In this document: one piece after another, positions 54,509 through 64,000 of the stretch
Numbering within the stretch: position 1 is the stretch's first letter
How the letters are laid out: every line of letters starts with the position of its first letter
NCBI GenBank assembly: GCA_026936335.1
Contig: JAPMXV010000015.1
Span: forward strand, 1 to 64,000
Reading direction: 5' to 3'
Source: Mantamonas sphyraenae
Taxonomy: Eukaryota; CRuMs; Mantamonadidae
DNA: 64,000 bases
Position numbers and translations under genes: made by a program
Notes under the pieces: model-generated
Seen by the model: the letters and a program-made list of their open reading frames with translations, nothing else
Database searches by the model: none
What the model was told of the DNA's origin: nothing

Positions 54509-55873
54509 TCAGTGCTCCTCGTCGTCTTCGTCTTGGCGTTGCAGCGCCTCGGCACGCCGCAACAGGGAGACGTTCATCTCGCTCTGAGTGCGGGAACGCC
54601 AGTCACTGTCGTGGTCATCCTCGGTGACGGAAGCACGTCGTACCCTGCGACGCACATGGCCTCCATTGGGGGTGGACTCTGCGTGGCGGAGTGAGGAAAG
54701 GTCGAGCATGGTGTTTTGCTTGCCAAAGTTGCCTTGGCCATCGTGAGCCCTGTCTTCTGTGGCTGACGTGGGCGCATTGGAGGTTTGACCGCGGCCCGAG
54801 CGATATCCGTGCTCGAGAGCAAATTGAGCGTCGTGCAGGATGCCCATGAGGGAAACCTCGTCTTCGGCAAGCCCCAGGGCGTGAAATAAGTCATGATTGC
54901 GTCGAACAGTGGCCATCATCTGTTCGATGGCTGTAAACAGAGCAATCCGCCTCTGTTCCTGTTCCCGTGCTTCCCTGTCGCGTTGCGGAGCACCGCGCCA
55001 GCGCGTCCGTCGAGCCCCAGCGCCGCCCCGGTGCTCCCTGGGTCCCCATGCGTTCCAGTCGGACATCTCTTCCGACACTTCCGATGTGTACAATTCGTCA
55101 AGGTCGCTCAAGGCGCGTGTCTTTGAGTCGAGCAAGGAGCTGGGCCGCAGGGTGGAAAAAGGCAGCGGCTTGCGTCCCGGGTAGCTGTGACCACCACGCG
55201 AGCTCTTTTGCAGCGAAAACGCACCATTGGGATCGCCATTCTCCTCCTCCTCGTCCGCCGAGTCGTCGCCCCCCGTGGCCACGCGCAGCAGCCGCGTCCT
55301 TGAATTTTCCAGTGCCAGTTCCCGCCCCGAGCGAGCTCCAGTGGACACGCGCTGTTGGTCAGCTGTGGCACCTGTTGTGACTGCCGCGCCTGCTCTGTGC
55401 ACTCTTTGTTCTGGTTTGGACTGTGACGCCTGCCCGTGCGTCTCGTCGTGCAGCAGCGAGGACAGTTCGGCCACGCGTTGTTTCATGCGAGCAAAGGGCG
55501 TGTCTGCCGTTCGTCCGCTGCCGCCTCCGTGGCCGTTCCTCAATCCTGTGGCAGCTCGTCTTGTGGCAGAGACGCCCGGTGCCTCCGGAGCGCCGTTGTC
55601 TCTGGACGCACGCGAGGTCTGTGAGCCGCTGCGGCTACGTGAGACCTGTTCAAACGGCGCGGGGCCGCCTCGCAGATCGACCACCAGCTCGCCGGCACCA
55701 AAGACATGGCCCACCTCCTGCACAAGACGCCTCTTGTTGGCCCCAGGCATGGAGGGCACCGTATACACCAGTGCCAAGAGGTTCCCATAGTACAGAAACG
55801 CCAGGGCCACGGCGCCTCCCAGCACAGCCCCGGCGACAAAGACCTCTGCGCCGGACAAGGCAACGCCATCCAT
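54509..55873 (-). CDS. Single-pass membrane-anchored protein of unknown function
   Basis: From the ATG at 55873 the frame gives 454 residues. A hydrophobic helix at residues about 8-35 (AEVFVAGAVLGGAVALAFLY) can act as a signal anchor. A Val/Leu-rich segment follows, then a long Arg/Ser/Gly-rich region with acidic patches (GGDDSADEEEENGD). Near residues 330-390 a helical segment (RRIALFTAIEQMMATVRRN) is the most ordered part. The frame extends upstream to 55963, but the segment before the chosen ATG would overlap the neighbouring ARMC3-like coding end and adds no recognisable signal. No domain is recognised. It lies 80 bases downstream of the ARMC3-like gene on the same strand. Confidence 0.65.
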   Translation of the reverse strand: MDGVALSGAEVFVAGAVLGGAVALAFLYYGNLLALVYTVPSMPGANKRRLVQEVGHVFGAGELVVDLRGGPAPFEQVSRSRSGSQTSRASRDNGAPEAPGVSATRRAATGLRNGHGGGSGRTADTPFARMKQRVAELSSLLHDETHGQASQSKPEQRVHRAGAAVTTGATADQQRVSTGARSGRELALENSRTRLLRVATGGDDSADEEEENGDPNGAFSLQKSSRGGHSYPGRKPLPFSTLRPSSLLDSKTRALSDLDELYTSEVSEEMSDWNAWGPREHRGGAGARRTRWRGAPQRDREAREQEQRRIALFTAIEQMMATVRRNHDLFHALGLAEDEVSLMGILHDAQFALEHGYRSGRGQTSNAPTSATEDRAHDGQGNFGKQNTMLDLSSLRHAESTPNGGHVRRRVRRASVTEDDHDSDWRSRTQSEMNVSLLRRAEALQRQDEDDEEH

Positions 55874-55952
55874 CTTGTGTCCTTTTTTTTGGGTTGTGCA
55901 TGGAAGAGCAACCATGGGAAAATCCATCAACGTATACGCATTGCATCCACAT

Positions 55953-58900
55953 TCATCGTTCACCCCCTTCCATCAGTTTGTAGTCGTCGGCACGTGTGTG
56001 GCGAAGCAGGACGCCCGGGTTGAAGAGCAGGTCGACGACCGCGCCTTCGTACTCATTCCATGCGTGTGGACGCACCGAGTAGTCACTGCGGTGGAGGGAA
56101 CAGGGCAAACCCAGCTGATCGGCAAGGAGTTTGAAGAGCAGGGCACGATGGCGTCCTGTGCCACGATGCAGATCCATGAGATGGACTGCGTTGCTGCCCG
56201 TGCGCACCTGGACCTCGTGCTGCTCCAGTTCGTAGGTGAAGCTGCGGTAGTGATCCATGTCTGTCACGAGTCCACCCATGCGTTCTGCCACCAGCATGGC
56301 CACCTGCTCCAGCATACCCGCGGAGGAGACCTTTGCGCGCAATTGGGCCACCAGTTCCATCACATCCTCGTGCAGGGGATCGGCCACAAGCACAGCCTTG
56401 CGTGCGTGGACACTCTCCTGTCGCACCTGATCCAATGAGCTGTACGCCTGGCGAGTGCCCAGGTCCACAAACGCCACGGAGCCCTCCTCGTCGTCTACTC
56501 CAGCCCCTGTGATCACCACACTGCTGGCCAGCTGTCCCGTAACAAAATAGCGCACGGATGCACTGTGTGCCATGAGTGCCTGCAGTGCCACCTGTGCAAA
56601 CGGCACCTCCAGCGCACTCCAATCACGCAGCCTTTCTACCAACCCGGCCTCAGCCATGGCCGTGCACGCCTTTGCGTCTCGAGTCATGGCCGACAACAGC
56701 CACAGGGCATTGCGTTGCACCTGTGCCCCGTGTGCGTCTGCCAACACCTGTTCCACAAGGTCCACCACGCCCCCCACTCGCATTTGTTCGCGTGCTGCTG
56801 CCGACCCTGCTGCACTCACCAGTGCCAGGAGGACACAGGACAGCACATGGGGCACAGCTTGCAATTGAACATGTGCCAACGCCCGGAGCAGTTTAGTGAC
56901 GCCATCCTGGGCCACAAACTCGTCCAGGGTGTCATTGGAACGCAGCAGCGTGTGCAACAACCATGCCGCTTCTGCCAGCACCTCGCTCTGTTCCACGTCC
57001 TCCACAGATGCCAAATACGCCTGCACCATCCTACTCTCCGAGATCTGCGCCTCGACGCCCTCCAGCGCCTGAGCCCCCGCCAACTTGGCAAGCACTGCGT
57101 ACAGGTGTGCGCGTGCAAATGCACTCGTGGTGTGTTGGCCCTTGGTGGACACAAGACCCACAAGGGCGTCCACGTATCGATTCTCCTCCGTCACGTTGCT
57201 GGCCGCAAAGCCCGCACAGAAGGTGGCATGAGCCATGCAGGCGTTTAGCAGGGCCAAGGCTGCCCCTGTCCGATCGCCTGTTGCCATGGAGGGCGACGAT
57301 GATGACGTTGTTCCCGACGAAGCGGATGAGGACATACGTGAGCCACCTCCCGCGCCGCCACGTCCTCCCTTGCCTCCTTTGCCCGACTCTGTCTCCTTGA
57401 GCGCTTCGGGTCGGATGAGCGCCATGACGGGTGCCATAAAGTGGTCGCCAAAGCTTGTGAGTTGGCTGACAGCGGTCTCGTCGGCGGCCAGGTTGCTCAA
57501 CGCCACGCAAGCAAGAGTTTGGATGCGAGGGTGACTGACACACAGCGAGGGGACGAGTTTGGAGGCTGCCTGGAGGTCCACCAAAGAGGTTCGTGTGTTG
57601 GCATGCCCTGCCAAGTTGGCCACAGTCTGCAGGGCCAGCAAGCGCAGATTGCCGCTGTTCGAAGCCGTGGCTTCCAACACGCTTGTGAGCACCAAAGGCA
57701 TATCGAACGCAGCCACGTCGTTTCCCCTCACGCTAAAGGGCAACAACGTCTGCAGGGCCAGTTGGCGCACACGCAGGTGTTGGCCAGCCACAAAAAGACG
57801 CATCAGCACGTCCATGCCATCTGAGTCACGGAACAGGTCACGGTTGCCGTAGTGGCGCAGAGCCAACGCCAGCAATTGCAATAGGGCAATTGTTTCAAGG
57901 TGCTCCTTGCCTCCCTCGTGCAAATCCTCCACGCGCGTGGTTGCCTCTGGCTGTTCCTGTCCCTGCTCCTTCTCCTTCGATCCCTTGTGGCTGCTACGCT
58001 CCTTGTCCTTCCCTCCGTGCTGCTTCTTGTCTTTGTGGCTCTTGTTACCACCACTGCTGCTCCCCGCCATGGCCTCGCCTGCGCTGGCAGCCTGGGCAAG
58101 GTCCACCTGTGGCACGCTTGGCCACAGCAGGGCCATGAGTCGATGCACTCCGTGTTCGCGGCCAAACTGCACGCGATTTGCCTCGTCACCAGCCAACGGT
58201 TCCTCCAGCAGTTGCAGCACAAGCTCAAGCTGACGACCCCCGTCCTCTCGCAGGAAGATCGCCGTCAGCACACCCAGCAGGTTTTCTTCCTCCATCACCT
58301 GCCTTACCCGCTGCGAGTCATCGTGAGCCAAAGCCTGTTGGATAAACGACAGCATGAGCTGGACCATTTGCCCCTCTTCTGCTTCCTTGACCAGTGCCTT
58401 GGCTTCCTCTGCTTCCACCCTCGACTCCAGCACCTCAGGCCCGTTGCCGTCCTTGGCCTCCTTGTTCTTGCTTGCCTTTTTCTTTTTCTTGCTTCCACCA
58501 GCTGCGTTTGCCTCCTTTGCAAGCTGTGCCGCCTGCACGCGTTCTTCTTCGTCAGCAATCGCTGCCAGCCGGCTCCATTCGGCCTCTGAGTTTCGGTGCA
58601 CCCCAGACGAGACATGCAAAGGGCAGCGCAATAAAGTGAGTGTGTGTGTCAGTAAACGTGTATCGTTTCATCCACGCCATGACTGTTGTGGCGTGGTCCA
58701 TCTCTTGTGACTCCCCAAGGCCGCAACAACGACGCAAGGAAGACGTTACGCCCAGCGTTGGGTCAACTCCGGCCCCACAGCTTCTCACATGTACGCCCTG
58801 CACATGCGACGCGCCCACTCACCTCGCTCTGCCTCGGAGATCACTTGTGCATGCAGCTTGGCCACTGTGTGTTCAAAGATACCCGATGCCAGCAGAATGT

Positions 58901-59021
58901 CAACACCTTCAGGGTTGCTCGTGTGCTGAGCCAGAGATTCGTACGCCGCCTGCTGCTTGGCCCTCTGGCCAGACTGTGCCAACAGTACCAATGTCTCTGG
59001 GTCGTCCACAACCAAGGACAT
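55953..59021 (-). CDS. ARMC3-like armadillo-repeat protein with EDR1-type C-terminal domain
   Basis: Proposed exons are 59021-58823 and 58585-55953, with a 237-nt intron beginning GTGAGT and ending CTCAG, joined in phase 1 (ISEAER to EAEWSRL). The product has about 943 residues, near the 872 of human ARMC3. Exon 1 encodes a first armadillo-like helix pair (QAAYESLAQHTSNPEGV). A Lys-rich low-complexity stretch follows, then about ten armadillo-type helical repeats. The C-terminal 170 residues match the EDR1/CTR1/ARMC3 peptidase-like family: VAERMGG, RHRALLFKLLADQLGLPCSL, HAWNEYEGAVVDLLFNPG. In animals ARMC3 is associated with cilia and sperm flagella, so its presence hints that this organism is flagellated. 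It is divergently transcribed from the F-BAR gene. Confidence 0.88.
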
Positions 59022-59157
59022 CTTTGTGGGTGGTGTGTGAGAGGGTGTGTCTGCGTGCGAAAGAACTTGGTTTGCTTCCTCCTGCGCCTGCGGACACAAA
59101 GTAGCACCTGGTCACACCTCACCAACCTTCCTTTGTACAGCCGTACCAGTCACCACC
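59022..59157. promoter_or_regulatory. Bidirectional promoter region (ARMC3-like and F-BAR genes)
   Basis: The two start codons are 136 bases apart and point away from each other. The interval contains GT/GTGTG-rich and CA-rich stretches but no clear TATA box. Confidence 0.45.
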
Positions 59158-60942
59158 ATGTCGTTCTCCTCGTCCTCCGCCTCCAACGTGGACGATGACG
59201 ACACGCCCAACTTCAAGGGCAGCGAACACTGGGGCGTGCAGCTGTGGGACCAGTTTGCCCTTGTGGAATTGCACACTGCACGGGGCCTCAACAACCTCAA
59301 CGACACCATCGCCTTTGTGTACAAGCGCGCCGAGCTGGAAGAGTCGTACGGCAACACACTCATCTCCACCACCGGCACCTGGAACGGGCAGGGCTGCTTC
59401 GGCATGGGACGACTGGGCATTGTTGACTCCACCGGGTGCGTTGCATGATTATTCGCCTGACCTTGGGGAGCTTCCCCACCCTTGTCCCGTCGGTCCCACC
59501 GGGTTCACCGATCCAGCAATCTTTTCCCGGTTCTTTTCCTTCTGCAGCTGACACGGCGCCCACGCTGGCCACGCTTTTCTTGCAGCACGGAAGGTGATCT
59601 GTGGAAGGCCATGGACAATGAGACACACGCGCTTGGTGAGGAACACATTGCACTGGCGAATCAGCTGCGCGAGGAGATTGTCGCTCCGTTGCGGCAGGAG
59701 CACGCTCAGCTGATCGTTGATCGTCAGCAGCTGATCGCTGAGGCACGCAGTGCCCAGCGCGAAACAGAAAACACAGCTGGTAGCTCTCGAGTGGACAGTG
59801 TACGTGTTTGGTGCTCCTTCCATTGCCTGGCTGTTGTTGCTGCTCGCTTTTCCCGCAACGCAACGGTCCTCTCCCCTCCTCTTTCAGCGCCCTGCGCTCT
59901 GCGCACACCCGCCCCATGTCCACTCGTCTCACGCCACGCACGCTCCCTGGCATGTGCCTACTCACAACCCTACACAGGCATGTGCTGCATACCACAACGC
60001 CTGTGCAAGTGCGCAAGCTGCCCAGCAAAAGGCTCGCATCGACACCGCTGGCGACGACGAAGCCATGTCCAAGGTGGGCTGCAAACCGTCACCTTCTCTC
60101 CCCGTCTCCTTCCCTCCTCCCCTCCCCGCTCATTCCCTTACACCCCACCCCCCCTCCGTTGCACACAGGCCACCAAAGAGGCCATCAAAGCCACGGAAAA
60201 GGCACGGCAGGCCAAGGCGGCCTACGAACAGGTTCTGGAGGAAAGCAACGAAACCAAGGACGAGTTCTTTTCGTCCACCTTTCCTGACGCCGTGGCCAAG
60301 CTGCAGGCCCTCGAGCGCAGGCGTCTGGCTGTGATGAAAAAGTACGTCAGTGCTTTTACGAAAATCGAAGAGAGTGCAGACAGCAAGTTCAAGAGCCACC
60401 ACCGCAAACTGGCCAAGGCCAGCGACAACACATCCTTCAAGGCGGACAGCAAGGCATTCATTGCCGAAAACAAAAGTGGCCAGAAGCGGCAGCTCCACGA
60501 GTTTCAGGAGTATGCTTGGATGTACGGCACGAGCATCGACCAGTTTCCCCAGCCCCCTGAGGAGGAGCAGGAGACAGACACGGCAGAGGGAACCGGTGCA
60601 GGCTCGGAAAACGACACCTCACGTTCGTCCACGCCGTCAAGGCGCACACGCACTGCCTCTGTGTCCCGCGGCTCAGCCTCCAAGGGTTCACGCGCTTCAC
60701 GCGGCTCCCGTGTCGAGGAACTCAAGGACGACGGCGGCGCAGACGATGCCAGTGACGCCTCTTCCGTGTCCAGTGCTGCATCTTCTTCCTCCTCAGGCGA
60801 CTTTGACGGAGTCAGTCCTGCGTCCGGTGGCAAGAAAAAGAGGAAAGGGAGCAGTGCACGCAAGATCAAACCTGCTGCCACTGCCGTCGTCGCCGTCGGC
60901 GCAGCTGGACGCAAGGGGAGCACAGCACGAAAGAAACGATGA
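59158..60942 (+). CDS. F-BAR domain protein
   Basis: Four exons are proposed: 59158-59435, 59586-59799, 59978-60073 and 60169-60942. All introns are GT-AG (donors GTGCGT, GTACGT, GTGGGC). The product has 453 residues. The N-terminal F-BAR/FCH signature is HWGVQLWDQFALVELHTARG, then FVYKRAELEESYGNTL, and exon 2 continues with EGDLWKAMDNETHALGEEH. Helices extend through exon 4 (KATEKARQAKAAYEQVLEES, FPDAVAKLQALERRRLAVM) to about residue 310. The last 130 residues are Ser/Arg/Lys-rich and end in a strongly basic stretch; no SH3 domain is seen. F-BAR dimers bind and curve membranes in endocytosis and cytoskeletal work. The frame continues past the first donor to a stop at 59446-59448, but splicing restores the family pattern. 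Confidence 0.9.
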
Positions 60943-61038
60943 GAGAGACAATGCAAGAGACATTTGCGAGATCCACTGCACTTGCCAGCCCAGCCAATCC
61001 CCAACCCCCACACACAGCCGCCCGCTGTCGCGTCCGCA

Positions 61039-62129
61039 ATGTCGATCGCGGATGAAAAGTTCAACATGGGTGCCCTGGGGCTGGGCATCTACGGTGTCTT
61101 CTATCTTTGGGTCACTGTGCGGCTGTGGAGTCTCATGACAAAGATGCGTCGTTTCAGCATCCCCTTGCCGAAACTATTCCACGCCAGTCTCTGGGTGTTT
61201 CTTCTGCGTACGTTGTGATTGCGCTGCAATCCATGCAGTCCATGTGCTCACTTCCACCTCCATCCATGCCCCTTTCCCACAGTACGCCTTGTTTGGTTGC
61301 CTGCAGACCTCATGTTCCCCACCAACGACCTCACCAGCTTCATCCTCAACCGCATTGCTTTTGCGTTCTACTTTCTCTCATTCACACTCATGGTCTTTTT
61401 CTGGGCTGAGCTCATGCACCAGCGGCGCGCAGAAAGCATCCGCTTCCCCACCCGCCTTGCTCCCTGGTTCTGGGGCACCAACATCCTCATTTTCCTTTAC
61501 ATGATCGGCATCTGCATCGGTACGTGTGCACATGTGCCCTCCCTCCCCGTTATCCTGCCCCGTGGGCCCACAACGCATCCTCTTCCACCTGCGAGGTTCG
61601 CCTTCCATTCAAACTTGAAACCCTCTCTTGTCTCCGCCGAACGCAGCGCTTCCCGTCACCCCACTGACCCCATCCCCCCGCCTTACCTGCCCGACATGTC
61701 CACATCTCTCCCTCAGCCATCTCCTTTGACGATCGTCGCGAGGGCGACATGCTCTACGACGGTACAGTCCTCGTTTTGGTCGTCTTCAATGGCATCATTG
61801 CCGTCGGCTTCTCCATCTACGGCATCATGCTGGGTCGCCAGCTCGGCGGCGGCATCCGAGGCGCTGCCCAGCGACGCATCCTCACTGCCACTCTTGTCTT
61901 TAGTGCTGGCTTCCTCATCCGCATGGCCATGTGGTTGTACAGGCCCCTCACAGGCGAGTACCTCCCCTACTGGCTCTTCTTCCTCACGGGCTACCTCCTT
62001 CCCGAACTGTGTCCCGCTGCCTACCAGGTCTACATGATGCGCAACACAGAGGCAAACATGCTGCGTGCCGTCCGTGCCCAGCTGCTTCCTGACGACTCCG
62101 TTTCCGCGAGCGCCAGCAACACCACATAA
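61039..62129 (+). CDS. Seven-helix membrane protein, GPR137 / THH1-TOM1-TOM3-like
   Basis: Three exons are proposed: 61039-61207, 61283-61519 and 61717-62129. Both introns begin GTACGT and interrupt in phase 1. The product has 272 residues with about seven hydrophobic helices. Family-like features are the loop W-L-P-A-D-L-M-F, FYFLSFTLMVFFWAELMHQR, and later GIIAVGFSIYGIMLGRQL, LVFSAGFLIRMAMWLY and GYLLPELCPAAYQVYMM. This layout fits the plant TOM1/THH1 and animal GPR137 group, whose members sit in lysosomal, vacuolar or plasma membranes. The C-terminal tail is short and Ser/Asn-rich. A more distant G-protein-coupled-receptor-like protein is the alternative. Confidence 0.75.
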
Positions 62130-62177
62130 AGCTCATCATGTTGGTGTCCTCCACTCACAATCACTGCATGCACGCAT

Positions 62178-62203
62178 ACACCCACCCACCCACCCACCCA
62201 CAC
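62178..62203 (+). repeat. Short CCCA tandem repeat
   Basis: About six tandem CCCA/CACC units lie between the GPR137-like gene and the downstream multipass protein. They argue that this stretch is untranslated leader or intron rather than coding. Confidence 0.7.
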
Positions 62204-62278
62204 ACGTGTGCCTCCCACAGGCCGTCTCACACCGTTCGCGTCACCTCTCATTTCAGGAAAACGACTGTGGTCGGAGGC

Positions 62279-64000
62279 ATGCTGGTGGCCACCATTCTCG
62301 CCAGCCTGGTCATTGTCGTCGGCTGTGTGCTGTTTGTGCATCCGCTGAGTCCCAGCACACGCACGCCTGCCTCTATCAACCTCTTTGCCACAGACCCGAC
62401 CTTTGTGGGCACCCACCTTGTCGCAAGCTTGTTGGTCCTCGCACGCAACTATTCCATACTCTACCTTCTCCACTTTGCTCTGTTTGAGTACAGGTCCGGC
62501 CAACACGTGTTTGTCATCCTCCTGGCTGTCGTTCTCCCCGCCGCCGCGGCTGGTCTTCGCCTTGACGACACAGCCCTTGCCTACGTCGGCTTCCACATCT
62601 CCACTGTCCCCTGGCGCGTCTACTCCCTTCTCTACGTCTATATCGTCGATGAAAACGCACGCCGCGTGCGCCGCAAGCTTGCACGTGTCCTGAACCCGAC
62701 GCAACACGCGGGCCCGCCAAATCCGGCCGTTTCCAACTCATCCGCCGTCCTTGTCGAGCCCATGGGCCCTCTCGGCCTCTCTGCTTCTGCACATACAGCC
62801 TCGACACAGTCGATGCGTGCCGAGCATAGCGAGATTCCCTCATCTGCCTCTGCTGTGGCTGCTGGACGTCCGCGAGTGCCCAGGCTTCCTCTTCCTGAGC
62901 AGCCGCAGCAGCACGGGGTCGAGTCGTGGAGCCACCGTGACTTCTTTACACGTGTGCTTCCCTATCGCCGTGGCCACCGCTACTCTGACCAGCAGAAGCT
63001 GGAAACCATGCTGGGCATCGCCTGGAACAGGGAACTCCAGGTGGCCCTCAGAACCACCCATGACATGGAGCGCGTTGCTGCAGGCACTCGCCCCTCGCTC
63101 GCCTCCGTCACACGCAAAGTCATCCAATGGCGTCAGAACCTTGTGCCCGAACTCCTTGCCGATCCTGCAAACAGCCCAGCCAACGCCGCCCTCACCATCC
63201 TTGTCCTCCTCCTCGTCGCCGCCCAGTTCTACTTTGTCGCCTACACACCCACCAACCTCTATGGTCCTCTCAATGACCTTCAGCTCATCTCTGTTGCGTC
63301 CTACTTTGGTCTCTTTGCCCTCGGCTGGTCTGCTGTGCTCATCGCCACAAGCGCGGTCAACCCTTCCCGTGCGGTGCCCATCAACCTCACCTTTCCTGCC
63401 GTCATGGCATACTGTCACCAACTGTGCTTCATCATTGCCGGTGCTTCTGTGGCCCTCCACTACTTCAATGTCCTTTCCGATCCGGCCTCGCTCGTTCCCT
63501 GGCCGGCCATCGTCATGGCTACCTGGCAACTGCTGGCTCCATCCTGGACTCAGCTTGCTGTCGCCACCACCCGACACTTGGCTGTCGGCAAGAATGCCGT
63601 CCTCCTTCTGTTTCCCTTTCAGTTTGGCGAGCGCATCGTTCACAACCTCATGCTCCTCTCCTTGGCCATCCGTGCGGGTGCCTCCCTTCCAAACCTCCTT
63701 TCCAACTGGCTATTTTGGGTCGCAGCCGTGCTTCCAAGCATCCGAAATGCCATCAGCTGTGCTCTGTGGCTCCAGCCTCGTCTCTGGGCCCTCTACGGCA
63801 TCGATCCGGGCAAGCTTTTCTCCTGGAATCCTCGCCGTATCGGCGTGTATGCCATGTGGGCTTTCCAGAGCATGTTTGCAGAGACTGCTGCCTGCCTGTT
63901 TGCCTTTGCCTGGCCTCTGGTCGTGATTGCCTTCTCGTCGGCCGGCTCCGCTGCCTTTATTCAGGACCCTCTTGTCCAGCTGCAGGTGCTTACGCAGCTG
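62279..64000 (+). CDS. Multipass membrane protein, 3' end beyond the window
   Basis: A frame from the ATG at 62279 stays open to the window end (574 codons with no stop), so the gene is truncated here. Hydrophobic helices lie at residues about 2-20, 46-70, 76-92 and 99-123. A long polar Ser/Pro/His-rich loop (about 135-290) follows, then further helices from about residue 304 (LTILVLLLVAAQFYFVAY, ASYFGLFALGWSAVLIA, CFIIAGASVALHYF). An in-frame ATG at 62138 and a possible acceptor TTTCAG|GAAAAC at 62256 leave the true start open. Codon use has strong third-position C, like its neighbours. I do not recognise the family; at least eight helices suggest a transporter or receptor. Confidence 0.75.
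   Translation, partial: MLVATILASLVIVVGCVLFVHPLSPSTRTPASINLFATDPTFVGTHLVASLLVLARNYSILYLLHFALFEYRSGQHVFVILLAVVLPAAAAGLRLDDTALAYVGFHISTVPWRVYSLLYVYIVDENARRVRRKLARVLNPTQHAGPPNPAVSNSSAVLVEPMGPLGLSASAHTASTQSMRAEHSEIPSSASAVAAGRPRVPRLPLPEQPQQHGVESWSHRDFFTRVLPYRRGHRYSDQQKLETMLGIAWNRELQVALRTTHDMERVAAGTRPSLASVTRKVIQWRQNLVPELLADPANSPANAALTILVLLLVAAQFYFVAYTPTNLYGPLNDLQLISVASYFGLFALGWSAVLIATSAVNPSRAVPINLTFPAVMAYCHQLCFIIAGASVALHYFNVLSDPASLVPWPAIVMATWQLLAPSWTQLAVATTRHLAVGKNAVLLLFPFQFGERIVHNLMLLSLAIRAGASLPNLLSNWLFWVAAVLPSIRNAISCALWLQPRLWALYGIDPGKLFSWNPRRIGVYAMWAFQSMFAETAACLFAFAWPLVVIAFSSAGSAAFIQDPLVQLQVLTQL

Noticed and set aside
62751-63926. Plus-strand frame of 391 codons and a minus-strand frame at 62840-63643
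   Set aside because: Both overlap the open multipass membrane frame, which has proper hydrophobic helices and a codon bias like its neighbours.
1-64000. Transposons, retroelements, viral insertions, tRNA or rRNA genes
   Set aside because: No reverse transcriptase, transposase, integrase, terminal repeats or RNA-gene signatures were recognised by eye. A dedicated scan could still find small RNA genes.

Overview
This is a chromosome end of a eukaryote. The first 133 bases are CCCTAA telomere repeats, so the window runs inward from the left telomere. The DNA is GC-rich and gene-dense. Introns are few and short (about 60-280 nt), GT-AG, often with a CTGAC branch-point-like motif near the acceptor. 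An ARMC3-like protein (usually linked to flagella), an NKCC-type SLC12 transporter, an F-BAR protein and a GPR137/TOM1-like seven-helix protein fit a unicellular flagellate with TTAGGG telomeres, such as a choanoflagellate- or apusomonad-grade protist. I cannot name the species.

Layout. (1) 0.8-6.3 kb: a telomere-proximal gene with four copies of an unrecognised ~190-residue module, then a divergent pair of small zinc-finger-like proteins. All three carry a KRQR basic motif. (2) 6.6-22.9 kb: seven minus-strand genes transcribed toward the telomere. Two large ankyrin proteins flank four paralogous leucine-rich-repeat (LRR) genes and one small-GTPase-like gene. The four LRR proteins and the GTPase end in the same ~50-residue tail, and a decayed copy of that tail lies at 4.0 kb. 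The LRR genes share a 30- or 33-codon first exon followed by a phase-0 intron. (3) 23.4-27.0 kb: a glycine-rich small gene divergent from an NKCC-like cotransporter. (4) 27.4-53.6 kb: one giant coiled-coil gene with three internal tandem arrays (units of 2058, 1371 and 744 nt). Its frame is broken by small indels, several in G runs. (5) 53.7-64.0 kb: conventional intron-containing genes: GNAT acetyltransferase, a membrane-anchored protein, an ARMC3-like protein, an F-BAR protein, a GPR137/TOM1-like protein, and a multipass membrane protein that runs off the window end.

The most novel content is region 2: a subtelomeric family in which unrelated N-terminal domains (LRR array plus ankyrin-like segment, or GTPase) share one C-terminal tail ending in an F-box-like LPDEVMERV helix. 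A shared partner or pathway is an inference from this architecture. The inner region looks like ordinary chromosomal housekeeping and flagellar content. No RNA genes, transposons or CRISPR arrays were recognised.
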